Source: DTU013 sp964512095
Lineage (GTDB): Bacteria > Bacillota > Clostridia > Acetivibrionales > DTU013
DNA length: 64,000 nucleotides
Reading direction: 5' to 3'
Assembly: GCA_964512095.1 (NCBI GenBank)
Contig: CAZEIH010000004.1
Span: 51,754 to 115,753, forward strand
The notes under the pieces were generated by a model. That model was not told the origin of the DNA. It searched no databases and saw nothing but the letters and a program-made list of their open reading frames with translations. Positions 1-8,172 of the stretch are shown piece after piece. Each line of letters begins with the position of its first letter. The first letter of the stretch is position 1. The position numbers and the translations under genes are program-made.

Positions 1-1409
1 TTTATCAAACGTGGTTTCATCAGCTTGCCGCCATTAACAAGAGCACAATAGGCAGTTGCAAGCTGCAAAGGTGTTATTGTGAACCTTTGGCCGAAGGAAG
101 CTACAGCCATGTCGATTTCCTTGGGCTTTGGCTGAAATTGAGACTTTGCCTCACCCTTTAATTCTATTCCTGTCTTATCCATAAAGCCAAACGCCTTCAT
201 ATAGCTGTAGAAACGCTCCAGCCCAAGGCCTTGTGCCACTTTAACAAAAGCTGGATTACACGAATTATACACAGCTTCTCTAAAGCTCTCTGTACCATGG
301 GGCCTTTCTACACGCCAACAGTTTATGGGCTTAGGCCAACCGTCCACTTTGATGGGCAGATCATTTGTGATTGTTTCCGGAGTTACTACCCCTTCTTCTA
401 AGCCTGCAGCAGTTGTTATACTTTTAAATGTGGAACCAGGCTCGTAGGTATCCGTTAAAGCCCTATTCCTCCATACTGTCTTACTGAGAATATTAACTGA
501 ACTACTGGACCTTTCAACCCACTCTGAAGGATCAACACCATCAATCTCTATTTTTGCTGGATATGCAAAGGGACTGTTGAGATCATAGTCAGGCTTAGAA
601 ACCATTGCAATGATATCCCCTGTTTTAGGATTCATAACGATGCCTACGGCACCACCCTTAACTTTATTATCCTCAACGGCCTTATCCAAGGATTTGGACA
701 AGAGGTACTGTATTGTTTCATCAATAGTCAGCACAACATTTAGACCATCTTGAGCATCTATTCTCTTTTCTGAATCTGACGGTACAGCACTTCCTCTTGC
801 ATCCACCTCGCTAAGTATTTTTCCTGGGGTGCCTTTGAGATACTTATCCATAACCTCTTCAATGCCACCCATGAGTCCTTGATTATCATCTCCGGCAAAT
901 CCAAGTATATGGGACATAAGATTCCCATTGGGATAGTATCTTTTAGCATCCTCATCAATATTTATGCCCTTTACACTGTTTTCAGACATCCAGGTCCTTA
1001 TCTGTATCTCTATATCTCTATCCACCTTGCGCTTTATAACTGCGCTGTTTGCTTTTTTTGTAATAAGACGGTGGACATCATCTCTATTTAAGGAAAGTAT
1101 TTCAGCCAGTTGATTGGCTACCTGATCAACACTTAGCCTTTTGTTTTTCTTGATTTCATTGGGATTGCAGCTTATAGTTCCAGCTTGAACGCTGATTGCC
1201 AGCTTTTTGCCATTCCTGTCGTATATCGTACCTCTAATAGGACTGATTATTCTGCCAGTGTTCTGCTGTACTGAGACTTTTTTTTGTAGCTCACTTCCCT
1301 GAACAAACTGTATTTGGGCAAGCCTCCCGATTAGGGTTATTACAACTACTGCGAATACACACAATAGTACTATTAGACGTCTTTTTACAACAAGTCCCGG
1401 TGCCGTCAA
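1..1409 (-). CDS. Penicillin-binding transpeptidase (FtsI/SpoVD class), C-terminus beyond the window
   Basis: Class B penicillin-binding protein, the D,D-transpeptidase that cross-links septal or cortex peptidoglycan. About 469 residues are visible. A TTG start at 1409 is chosen because a GGGGGGAG ribosome-binding site lies seven bases upstream and the next residues form a basic stretch followed by one membrane anchor (about residues 10-30). The PBP dimerisation domain comes next, then the transpeptidase domain with the acyl-serine motif STFK (Ser326, Lys329) and SCN at 383-385. The KTG motif would lie past position 1. It is the last visible gene of mraZ-rsmH-ftsL-pbp, the normal position of ftsI/pbpB or spoVD. 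PASTA domains, which would help tell these apart, would lie in the missing part. Confidence 0.93.
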   Translation of the reverse strand, partial: MTAPGLVVKRRLIVLLCVFAVVVITLIGRLAQIQFVQGSELQKKVSVQQNTGRIISPIRGTIYDRNGKKLAISVQAGTISCNPNEIKKNKRLSVDQVANQLAEILSLNRDDVHRLITKKANSAVIKRKVDRDIEIQIRTWMSENSVKGINIDEDAKRYYPNGNLMSHILGFAGDDNQGLMGGIEEVMDKYLKGTPGKILSEVDARGSAVPSDSEKRIDAQDGLNVVLTIDETIQYLLSKSLDKAVEDNKVKGGAVGIVMNPKTGDIIAMVSKPDYDLNSPFAYPAKIEIDGVDPSEWVERSSSSVNILSKTVWRNRALTDTYEPGSTFKSITTAAGLEEGVVTPETITNDLPIKVDGWPKPINCWRVERPHGTESFREAVYNSCNPAFVKVAQGLGLERFYSYMKAFGFMDKTGIELKGEAKSQFQPKPKEIDMAVASFGQRFTITPLQLATAYCALVNGGKLMKPRLI

Positions 1410-1499
1410 CCAAATCTCCCCCCTCGGAATTGAAATTTGTAATATAAGGAAACAAAACTTTCCTGCAAACGGAAATTTCCCTAATAAAACTGTGTATTA

Positions 1500-1560
1500 T
1501 AAAAAAGACTATAGACCATGCAAAAAATAATATTTTACACTATCCACAGTCTATTTTTTC
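1500..1560 (-). terminator. Bulged hairpin with T-tracts between the ftsL-like gene and the PBP gene
   Basis: AGACTATAG (1506-1514) pairs with CTAT and AGTCT within 1540-1552, leaving a four-base bulge and a loop of about 25 nt. The minus-strand transcript would run into TTTTTT after the stem, and the other flank is also T-rich. It could attenuate the operon between ftsL and the PBP gene. The stem is weak, so this is tentative. Confidence 0.3.
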
Positions 1561-1601
1561 TCATAAATGTCGCTCTTTACTGTCTGCAGCTTTTATGACC
1601 T

Positions 1602-2093
1602 CTACTCAAAAAGCTTCAAAAAACTGGCTGCCTTATTAATTAAGGTTTCTGTTATGCTACTATCATCACTATTAGCTTGAGTTCTCGGAGTCATCATAAC
1701 AGTATAATCGCTTCGTGGTACGTTTATATATATAATCTGGCTTTTATCAGGCATTTGCATGCCAAGTCTATTTTCTGCAACCTCCCTGACTTCATTCAGA
1801 TCAGTCTTTGATTCTATCTGAACCTTTAAAAGCGAGTTTTCATTTCTTATTTCCTGGTATTCTTTTTCTTTCTGAATAAAATCATAGTTAACCTTTGTAA
1901 TTATAGCATATCTGCACATTACAACAAGTCCTGCTGTTAATACGGCAATTATAGCAACAACCATTTTGAGCTTTACCTTCCTATTACTCTTATACCGTTT
2001 TTTCGCCTTTAGTACCTTATTCTCTTCGTAAACATCGTACTCAAGCTGTCTAGCTGCAGAACCATGTACATAATCATATCTCTCATGTTTCAA
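1602..2093 (-). CDS. ftsL: FtsL-like septum-formation protein
   Basis: A 163-residue bitopic membrane protein. It has a basic cytoplasmic N-terminus rich in Lys/Arg (residues 28-43), one membrane segment at about 45-65, and then a heptad-type coiled coil (about 70-110: KEKEYQEIRNENSLLKVQIE). The sequence NRLGMQMPDKSQIIYI is the characteristic FtsL/DivIC end-of-coil motif. FtsL joins DivIB/DivIC in the divisome and helps activate the FtsW-FtsI synthase. Its position between rsmH and a PBP gene is the family's usual one. FtsL sequences diverge strongly, so the call rests on topology, the LGM..P motif and gene order. The Ser/Thr-rich C-terminal tail is longer than in many homologues. Confidence 0.85.
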   Translation of the reverse strand: MKHERYDYVHGSAARQLEYDVYEENKVLKAKKRYKSNRKVKLKMVVAIIAVLTAGLVVMCRYAIITKVNYDFIQKEKEYQEIRNENSLLKVQIESKTDLNEVREVAENRLGMQMPDKSQIIYINVPRSDYTVMMTPRTQANSDDSSITETLINKAASFLKLFE

Positions 2094-2566
2094 TTCTATT
2101 CACCTCTTAAGTGATTTATGCCATACTGTAGGCTTAGTGTTCTTCTGTTTATTATGGTTCTTTTCTTTTGTGTTTTAGCTTTGCTAAAAGTGCTTTCTTT
2201 TGTGTTTTTATTTTGTGTTTTTATTTTGTGTTTTTATTTTGTGTTTTTGTTTTGCTTTTTTCTTTTGTGTTTTGTCTTTTGAGCTTTGCCTTTTGTGTTT
2301 TTCCTTGTTTTGTCTTTTGTGTTTTGTTACTTACTTTTCTTTAGTACATTGCATTGGCCTTTTTTTCTTTAGTGTTTTGTTGCATGTCTATTCCTTTAGG
2401 CGCATTGTCAGCGCCGTAGATGCGTATTTAAGCATATTGTAAATTTTATCTTTCGTGTATCCTGCTTTTCCTAGCCTCATTTGCTTTGGTTTGGCTTTGC
2501 ATTTTGTCCTTTGTACCTTAACTGCTTGTCTTATGTTTTTTGTTGCTTAATCTTTTGTAATAATTT
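2094..2566. repeat. Low-complexity spacer with 13-bp tandem repeats between rsmH and ftsL
   Basis: This 473-nt gap in an otherwise compact operon is almost pure T/G on the plus strand. Four perfect or near-perfect tandem 13-mers TTTTGTGTTTTTA occupy 2196-2247, and degenerate TTTTGTG units continue from about 2160 to 2340 and again near 2490-2550. The transcript strand is therefore A-rich, with AAAACACAAAAG-like units and little potential for structure. Minus-strand frames are interrupted by TAA codons. The only long plus-strand frame (2200-2442) is a Phe/Cys-rich artefact of the repeat. I see no gene in it. Confidence 0.8.
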
Positions 2567-3505
2567 TTATAGCTTTACTGCTGTTCTCAGCTTTGCGCTT
2601 CTGGAGCGTGGATTCTGATTCACTTCATCCTCCGACGGCAATATAGGCTTTTTTGTCATTTTTTTTAGTTCCGGTTCCTTGCCGCATATACATACCGGAA
2701 ATGCTGGAGGACAAGTGCACGGTTTTTCTCTCCTCTGGAATTCGTTTTTCACTATTCTGTCTTCCAGAGAATGAAAGGTTATTATACTCAGCCTTCCTCC
2801 CGACTTCAGCAGCCCTACAGCTCCATCTATGGCATCCTTTAGTGCTGCCAGCTCATCATTCACGGCAATCCTCAGTGCTTGAAATGTCCTTTTTGCAGGA
2901 TGAGGGCCGTCCCTTCTTGCCTGAGCCGGTATTGCCGCTTTTATTATGTCTACCAGTTGGCCTGTTGTCTCAATTCTGTTGTTTCTTCTTGCTTCTGTAA
3001 TGAATGCTGCTATCCTTGCCGCCCAGTTCTCTTCCCCATAATCACGGATTATTTCTTTTATAGCCTTTTCGTCATATGTGTTTACTATCTCAGCGGCATC
3101 AAGGTTACGATTTCTGTCCATCCTCATATCCAGCGGAGCATCCTGTTGATAGCTGAATCCTCTCTCAGCCTCGTCCAGTTGGTAGGATGATACTCCAATG
3201 TCTAGCAGTATGCCGTCTACATCTTGAATACCATGCTGTCCGACGAGCTGTTTCATATCACGAAAATTGCCTTTTATGAGGATCAGTCCTGCATTTTGTC
3301 TTAACTGTTGAAGTCTTTCGCCGGCTACTTTTATAGCTGTTGAATCTTGGTCTATGCCTATGAGTGTACCCTTGTCTAGCCTTTTGATGATTTCAGCACT
3401 GTGACCGGCTCCTCCAAGAGTTCCGTCTATATACGTTCCATTTTTGTCTATGTTCAAGCTGTCAATGGATTCTTCCAGCAGTACCGACTTATGATTGAAT
3501 TCCAT
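2567..3505 (-). CDS. rsmH: 16S rRNA (cytosine1402-N4)-methyltransferase RsmH
   Basis: A 312-residue SAM-dependent methyltransferase that N4-methylates C1402 in the ribosomal P site. It opens with the family signature HKSVLLEE. The SAM-binding loop is DGTLGGAGHS (about residues 27-36), followed by GIDQDSTA and the acidic motif DGILLDIGVSS, and it keeps the C-terminal GGRLSIITFHSLEDRIVK block. Length is normal. It lies 30 bp downstream of mraZ, the canonical dcw order, and a GGAGGACAAACCC ribosome-binding stretch precedes the ATG. A long repeat-filled spacer follows its stop codon. Confidence 0.97.
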   Translation of the reverse strand: MEFNHKSVLLEESIDSLNIDKNGTYIDGTLGGAGHSAEIIKRLDKGTLIGIDQDSTAIKVAGERLQQLRQNAGLILIKGNFRDMKQLVGQHGIQDVDGILLDIGVSSYQLDEAERGFSYQQDAPLDMRMDRNRNLDAAEIVNTYDEKAIKEIIRDYGEENWAARIAAFITEARRNNRIETTGQLVDIIKAAIPAQARRDGPHPAKRTFQALRIAVNDELAALKDAIDGAVGLLKSGGRLSIITFHSLEDRIVKNEFQRREKPCTCPPAFPVCICGKEPELKKMTKKPILPSEDEVNQNPRSRSAKLRTAVKL

Positions 3506-3535
3506 GGGTTTGTCCTCCTGCAGTATTTTTTTCTC

Positions 3536-3967
3536 TTAGATGCCAAGCATTGCAAATGTTTCGGATAAGCTTTCAGGGCTAAGGCTATCACCTTTGATGT
3601 ATTGTTCCCACTTGTCCTTACTCCATACTTCAACTCTGTTGCCTACACCTACAATGCTGATTTCTTTATCCAGCTGTGCGTGGCTCCTCAAATCCTGAGG
3701 TATCAGTATTCGAGAATGCCCGTCCATCTGGCACTGAGCTGCACTTGAGAAGAAAAACCTGCTGAAATCACGAGCCTTGGTATTGGAAAGTGGTAAAGTT
3801 TCAAGTTTTTCGACCAGACTGTTCCATTTGGGCATAGAAAATATGAATAAGCAACCTTCCAGCCCTTTTGCTATCATGAATCTCATATCTAACTCGTCTC
3901 TAAAGGCTGCAGGAACGATTACCCTGCCCTTCGGATCTATAGTGTGTTGAAATTCACCATAGAACAA
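3536..3967 (-). CDS. mraZ: Transcriptional regulator / cell-division protein MraZ
   Basis: A 143-residue protein with two tandem SpoVT/AbrB-like MraZ domains. The hallmark sequences are MFYGEFQHTIDPKGRVIVPAAFR at the start (FYGEF, DPKGR) and the second-domain equivalent CQMDGHSRILIPQDLR near residue 83. MraZ binds direct repeats in front of its own operon and regulates the dcw cluster. It is the first gene of the minus-strand operon mraZ-rsmH-ftsL-pbp. Four AAGTGG repeats at 3988-4024, just upstream of the start, are its likely operator. An AGAGAGGTGAA ribosome-binding stretch precedes the ATG. Confidence 0.97.
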   Translation of the reverse strand: MFYGEFQHTIDPKGRVIVPAAFRDELDMRFMIAKGLEGCLFIFSMPKWNSLVEKLETLPLSNTKARDFSRFFFSSAAQCQMDGHSRILIPQDLRSHAQLDKEISIVGVGNRVEVWSKDKWEQYIKGDSLSPESLSETFAMLGI

Positions 3968-3987
3968 TCATTTCACCTCTCTTTTCC

Positions 3988-4024
3988 CCACTTTCAAACC
4001 ACTTCCACCCACTTCGTACCACTT
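3988..4024 (-). promoter_or_regulatory. Four MraZ-box-like direct repeats
   Basis: On the transcript strand AAGTGG occurs four times (plus-strand CCACTT at 3988, 3999, 4009 and 4019) with a period of 11, 10 and 10 bp, one turn of helix each. MraZ proteins are known to bind short GTG-containing direct repeats with about 10-bp periodicity in front of mraZ. The array sits between the predicted promoter and the mraZ start, where binding would block initiation or elongation. Confidence 0.75.
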
Positions 4025-4031
4025 GTCTATA

Positions 4032-4060
4032 AGTTTATAGTAAATTTCGGGAATAATCAA
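4032..4060 (-). promoter_or_regulatory. Vegetative promoter of the mraZ operon
   Basis: Minus-strand TTGATT (4055-4060) and TAAACT (4032-4037) are separated by exactly 17 bp, a good sigma-A match. The expected start near 4025 lies at the edge of the AAGTGG repeats. It is upstream of mraZ and downstream of the rodA terminator, which makes mraZ the operon's first gene. Confidence 0.55.
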
Positions 4061-4099
4061 GACATATTTGGAATATTTTTTAAGATGGGTCAAAAGTCC

Positions 4100-4245
4100 T
4101 ATTAATAATAAACAGCGTCGCCGGTCCCAGAGCCAATTTGTAGAAGGGCTTTGCGGAATAGAACATGCTCTCCACAAGCAAAGCCTACCGATTTCTTGTG
4201 CTGTACAGGCAACACTGTTTGTGGAGGCAGGCTAAGTTTGAAGCA
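4100..4245. other. Structured intergenic stretch upstream of the mraZ promoter
   Basis: Between the rodA terminator and the mraZ promoter lie two overlapping inverted repeats: GGCTTTGC (4147-4154) with GCAAAGCC (4178-4185), and CTCCACAA (4170-4177) with TTGTGGAG (4219-4226). They are mutually exclusive or could form a pseudoknot-like fold. No open reading frame is convincing. It may be a small structured RNA or a decayed element; I cannot assign it. Confidence 0.3.
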
Positions 4246-4247
4246 AC

Positions 4248-4273
4248 AAAAAACAGCCCTCGTGCGAGAGCTG
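4248..4273 (-). terminator. Intrinsic terminator downstream of rodA
   Basis: On the minus strand CAGCTCTCG pairs with CGAGGGCTG (one G-T pair) around a tiny loop, and six T residues follow (plus-strand A-run 4248-4253). It lies 35 bp past the rodA stop codon and separates rodA from the mraZ operon. Confidence 0.8.
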
Positions 4274-4307
4274 ATATAGCTATTAGTTATCTAATTTGGA
4301 GCTATTT

Positions 4308-5459
4308 CTATTGAGAACTATTAAAAATCTTCTTCCTTCGCCGCATAGACACACTTAGGAGAATACCGATATTGAGGTAATTAGCTATTAACGAGCTATT
4401 TCCCTGGCTTACAAATGGCAACGGTATTCCCGTAACCGGTAGCAAGCCAATACACATCCCTATATTCTCAATAAAATGAAAACCCAACATCGCAGCCACA
4501 CACACAGCCATATATGAACCATACAAATCTCTCGCGTTCATTGAAATTTGCAGACACCTAAACAACAAAAAGAAAACTATAAGAACAAAAATAATTGATC
4601 CAATAAAACCCGTCTCCTCACCTATTACAGAAAAAATAAAGTCCGATTCCTTTTCCGGGACATTGAACATGCTTGAGGTGACGCCTTCTTTTAGCCCATG
4701 AAAAATTCCCTTTCCATATATCTGGCCCGACCCTATGGTGACTTTGGATCGATAAACCTGAAGACCATCTCCAAGTAAGTCTAATTCAGGGTATATGAAG
4801 GTCATGATCCTTTTCTTAATATGTGGGAACTTCTGTGGTATGACATACAGCCATAAAACAGGCACAGCCACAGCAGATGCGCCCATTGCGATGAGAAAAT
4901 ACCTGTAGGGTATTCCAAATATAAAAATGAGTACAACAAATGCAAATACAAAAACCATTGCCGTTCCCACATCTGGCTGGAGCAGGACAAGACCGATGGG
5001 AAGCATCGCGTATATGAACAGCTTTACAACATTTTTCCCAATGTCCTTACCTTCCTTGAGTCTTTCCAAAAACAGTGGCACAATAAGTACGAATGCAACC
5101 TTGGAAAACTCAGATGGCTGGATGTTTCCTATTAAAGGGACTTTAAGCCAGCCTTTCGTCCCATGTCTCTCTTCTCCTATAATAAGCACCAAAATAAGAA
5201 GGGCAATACTACCCATATATACCACTATACCTAATGTCCTAAAATCTTTGTAGTCAATTGCACTTATTGTGATTGCGGCAACTATGCCTATTCCCAGACA
5301 TATTACCTGTTTGAGCCAAACTGGATGAATGCCCGGATTGCCCAGGGCACTTTTGAGCGCTATAATGCCATATACTGATAACAATAGAACGGCCGCAAAA
5401 AGCGGATAATCAAATTGCTTAAAATAATCAATGCTCTTTGTTTTTTCTACATAATACAT
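4308..5459 (-). CDS. rodA: SEDS peptidoglycan glycosyltransferase RodA/FtsW/SpoVE family
   Basis: A polytopic membrane protein of about 383 residues with roughly ten hydrophobic segments. SEDS proteins polymerise lipid II into glycan strands together with a class B PBP. Visible signatures are the extracellular ERHGTKGWLKVPLIGNIQPSE-type block (GTKGW, QPSEF), LQPDVGTAMV with the catalytic Asp of the family, and the C-terminal GLLPVTGIPLPFVSQGNSS motif (GIPLPFVS). ATG 5459 is preferred over an in-frame GTG at 5468 because ATGGGTGG lies at ribosome-binding distance. It stands alone behind its own terminator, unlike ftsW in a dcw cluster, which favours RodA. SpoVE/FtsW cannot be fully excluded. 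Confidence 0.9.
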   Translation of the reverse strand: MYYVEKTKSIDYFKQFDYPLFAAVLLLSVYGIIALKSALGNPGIHPVWLKQVICLGIGIVAAITISAIDYKDFRTLGIVVYMGSIALLILVLIIGEERHGTKGWLKVPLIGNIQPSEFSKVAFVLIVPLFLERLKEGKDIGKNVVKLFIYAMLPIGLVLLQPDVGTAMVFVFAFVVLIFIFGIPYRYFLIAMGASAVAVPVLWLYVIPQKFPHIKKRIMTFIYPELDLLGDGLQVYRSKVTIGSGQIYGKGIFHGLKEGVTSSMFNVPEKESDFIFSVIGEETGFIGSIIFVLIVFFLLFRCLQISMNARDLYGSYMAVCVAAMLGFHFIENIGMCIGLLPVTGIPLPFVSQGNSSLIANYLNIGILLSVSMRRRKKIFNSSQ

Positions 5460-5690
5460 TTTATCCACCCATGTTGCAAATTTAAGCAGTTAGCTGCCAA
5501 TTTTCATAAATTCTATACCGTACTTCTATCAACTTTCATCCTCCAAAAACTAACAATACTGATGTTAAGCCTTTTCTAAGGCAGCATATCTCATCATAAG
5601 CTACATCATTAGATATGGTCTTTGCAAGTCATATTAGGCTTCAGTTTGCGCCAATGAATCATCTTTTTTGTAATTCCAGTTTTACATATT

Positions 5691-6812
5691 TTAACCCTCA
5701 TTGCCCTCTGTTTCCTCTGCCGCCACTCCTTCAGCCCCCGCTACATCTTTGGCTTCCACTGCTTCTTCGGCCCCCGCTACTCCTTCGGCTTCCACTGCTT
5801 CTTCGGCCCCCGCTACTTCTTCAGCTTCCGCCACTTCTTCAGCTTCCGCCACTTCTTCGGCTCCCGCTACTTCTTCAGCTTCCGCTGCTTCCGCTGCTTC
5901 TTCAACCCCTGCTGTCCCCGATTCCTCAGCCTTCATTTTCATCAAAAGTGACCCATATCGACTTTGACCAAGTTCAACCGGTTCACTATCCTCAGACTTC
6001 TTCTGCCTGAGTCTTCTGTATATGAAAAGCCAAAGGCCTGCAACCAGCAACACTATAGAGAGTAACTGTGACACCCTAAAGCTACCCAAGTAGAGGCTAT
6101 CTGTCCTCATTCCTTCAATTATCGCTCTCCCAGCTCCATAAAGTATAAAATAAAGGAAGAGCACCTCGCCCTCAACCTTCTTCTTTTTTCTGTAGTTGGC
6201 CAAAAACAAGAAAATGGCAATATCCAGTATTGACTCATATAAAAATGTAGGATGAACACCCCATTTGGAAAGATCAACACCGGGCTGAAAATTGGTAAGG
6301 TATCTATCGGCAACACTTCCATTCATTCTCCATGGTACATTTGTGGCTACTCCAAAGGCTTCCTGGTTCACAAAATTGCCCCAGCGTCCAATACCCTGCC
6401 CCAGCGCCAGGTAAGGTATACCAAAGTCAGCCAGATGCAGGAATGTCATTTTCTTCTTTTTAGCATAAATCCAGGCGACCAGCAAAGCTCCAATTACACC
6501 GCCGTAAATTGCCAGGCCTCCGTCTCTGAACTTTAAGATTTTTATCAGGTCACCACTGTATTGGTCCCAACTAAAAACCACATAAAATAGTCTGGCGAAT
6601 ACTATCGCCACCGGAACAGCAAATAGAACAAGATCAAGTATGTTATCCGGAACAAGGTTATATTTTTTGCTGCTTTTTATTCCCAATAGCACGGCTAAAA
6701 GAAATGCAAATGCAATTATTATCCCGTACCAGAATATCTCTATATTAAATATCTTAAAAGCATACCTTTGTATTTCAAATTCCAGTCCCAAACCCGGAAA
6801 ACTAATATTCAA
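5691..6812 (-). CDS. lgt: Prolipoprotein diacylglyceryl transferase with a repetitive acidic tail
   Basis: Lgt transfers diacylglycerol from phosphatidylglycerol to the lipobox cysteine of prelipoproteins in the membrane. The 373-residue product has seven likely membrane helices and the family motifs GGLAIYGGVIGA, the Lgt signature GRWGNFVNQEAFG, and HPTFLYES followed by GAGRAIIEGMRTDSLY. TTG 6812 is the start, with AGGGGGCGG just upstream. Normal Lgt ends near residue 270-280. Here residues about 300-373 add a low-complexity tail of repeated EEVAEAEEVAGAEEAVEAE-type units, encoded by 30-36-bp repeats at about 5700-5930. The tail follows the last membrane helix (YRRLRQKK), so it should be cytoplasmic. 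Its role is unknown. Confidence 0.95.
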   Translation of the reverse strand: MNISFPGLGLEFEIQRYAFKIFNIEIFWYGIIIAFAFLLAVLLGIKSSKKYNLVPDNILDLVLFAVPVAIVFARLFYVVFSWDQYSGDLIKILKFRDGGLAIYGGVIGALLVAWIYAKKKKMTFLHLADFGIPYLALGQGIGRWGNFVNQEAFGVATNVPWRMNGSVADRYLTNFQPGVDLSKWGVHPTFLYESILDIAIFLFLANYRKKKKVEGEVLFLYFILYGAGRAIIEGMRTDSLYLGSFRVSQLLSIVLLVAGLWLFIYRRLRQKKSEDSEPVELGQSRYGSLLMKMKAEESGTAGVEEAAEAAEAEEVAGAEEVAEAEEVAEAEEVAGAEEAVEAEGVAGAEEAVEAKDVAGAEGVAAEETEGNEG

Positions 6813-6843
6813 ATCCTCCGCCCCCTCATGTCGGCAAGAATAC

Positions 6844-8127
6844 TCAAACAGGCTTAATAATTGACATTGCCAGATTTTCCTGTTTGAAATGCTCCTCTAG
6901 TACTTCATTAACATATTCAAATGATATTTTATCATATACATGCAAATAGTCAAACATGTTAACACCTTTAAAATACACTGAAATAAAGGAATGGGATATA
7001 CTCTCCACAGAATTAAATTTCCTCATATATCTGCCGAGCATCGACTTAATTAGCCTATCATAGTCTGCTCTATCAATACCCCTTCCTTTTATCTCCTCCA
7101 CCTCACGACAGAATTTCTCTTTCACCTTCATAGGCTGGGAAGATTCACCTGCAAGAATTGAAAACCCATAGCCTTTTTCTATAGTGAAATCCGTATCAAA
7201 TGAAGAATTTATCAAACCTTCATTATAGAGCGTCTCATATAGCTTAGAGCTTCTGCCAACAATTAGCTTGAGTAAAAGCTTTACGGCAGTTTCGTACATA
7301 AGCAAATCTATACTCTTATCTCCATAGAAGCTATCCTTGTATCCCATCTGAAACATTGGTATTGACACAGCTAGAGACTCCTCTACATAATTGGATCTGA
7401 TCCCGGCAGGCTCATCAGGATATATCCTTGTGATAGGAGGCCTTGCATCCTTTTGCTTAATAGCAGCCTCCACTCTTTCAAAGACGCTCTGAGGTTCCAC
7501 GTCTCCAACAACAAGCACCATCATGTTTGAAGGGTGATAGAAGGTATTGTAGCACTTGTACAGGGTTTCTCTATCAATCCTGCTTATACTCTCTATAGTA
7601 CCAGCAATATCTATCTTTACAGGCATTTTTTCATAAAAAGCTCCTAAGAGGTTAAATAGAGACCTATATCCCGGATTATCCTGATACATCATAATTTCCT
7701 GTCCAATGATACCCTTCTCTTTTTCCACACTCTCGTTGGTAATATAGGGGTTTTGGACGTAATTAAGGAGTAACCCGAGGTTTTCATCAACTTTATCTGT
7801 GCATGAAAAAAGATAAACAGTTTGGTTGAAGCTGGTGTATGCATTGGGGCTAGAGCCTAATGCTGAAAATTTGTCCATAACACTGCCATCTTCCTGCTCA
7901 AAAAGCTTATGCTCTAAAAAATGGGCAATACCATCCGGTACTCGTGTTTCCTTATCTTCACCAGGTATAATGAAGGCATTGTCTATGGACCCGTAATGAG
8001 TTGCAAAGGTCCCATATTTTTTCGAATAGCCCTTTCTTGGTATTACAAAAGCCTTCAGTCCACTGCTGTGCTTATAGCTATAGAGGACTTCTCCTGCTTT
8101 ATCGTATTGCATTTTTTCGATATTCAT
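6844..8127 (-). CDS. M16 (pitrilysin-like) zinc peptidase, YfmH/YmfH type
   Basis: A 427-residue M16 metallopeptidase subunit. The inverted zinc motif HxxEH is intact (His69, Glu72, His73 in IAHFLEHKLFEQ), and a downstream ENLGLLLNYVQNP/KEKGIIGQEI region supplies the third zinc ligand glutamate. An AAGGAGATAGCAC ribosome-binding site precedes the ATG. The next gene upstream is a second M16 homologue lacking the zinc motif, so the two probably form the catalytic/non-catalytic heterodimer seen in this family. The pair is widespread in Firmicutes next to lipid and envelope genes. Annotation pipelines link it to EF-P modification, which I cannot judge from sequence. Confidence 0.9.
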   Translation of the reverse strand: MNIEKMQYDKAGEVLYSYKHSSGLKAFVIPRKGYSKKYGTFATHYGSIDNAFIIPGEDKETRVPDGIAHFLEHKLFEQEDGSVMDKFSALGSSPNAYTSFNQTVYLFSCTDKVDENLGLLLNYVQNPYITNESVEKEKGIIGQEIMMYQDNPGYRSLFNLLGAFYEKMPVKIDIAGTIESISRIDRETLYKCYNTFYHPSNMMVLVVGDVEPQSVFERVEAAIKQKDARPPITRIYPDEPAGIRSNYVEESLAVSIPMFQMGYKDSFYGDKSIDLLMYETAVKLLLKLIVGRSSKLYETLYNEGLINSSFDTDFTIEKGYGFSILAGESSQPMKVKEKFCREVEEIKGRGIDRADYDRLIKSMLGRYMRKFNSVESISHSFISVYFKGVNMFDYLHVYDKISFEYVNEVLEEHFKQENLAMSIIKPV

Positions 8128-8172
8128 GTGCTATCTCCTTAAACAAAACATTCTTATTCAACAACCTTTTGG

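Noticed and set aside
2200..2442. 80-residue Phe/Cys-rich frame on the plus strand
   Set aside because: Composition is dictated by the TTTTGTG repeats, it is antisense to the operon, and there is no ribosome-binding site.
3968..4177. 69-residue minus-strand frame upstream of mraZ
   Set aside because: It spans the mraZ promoter and the AAGTGG boxes and shows no protein-like features.
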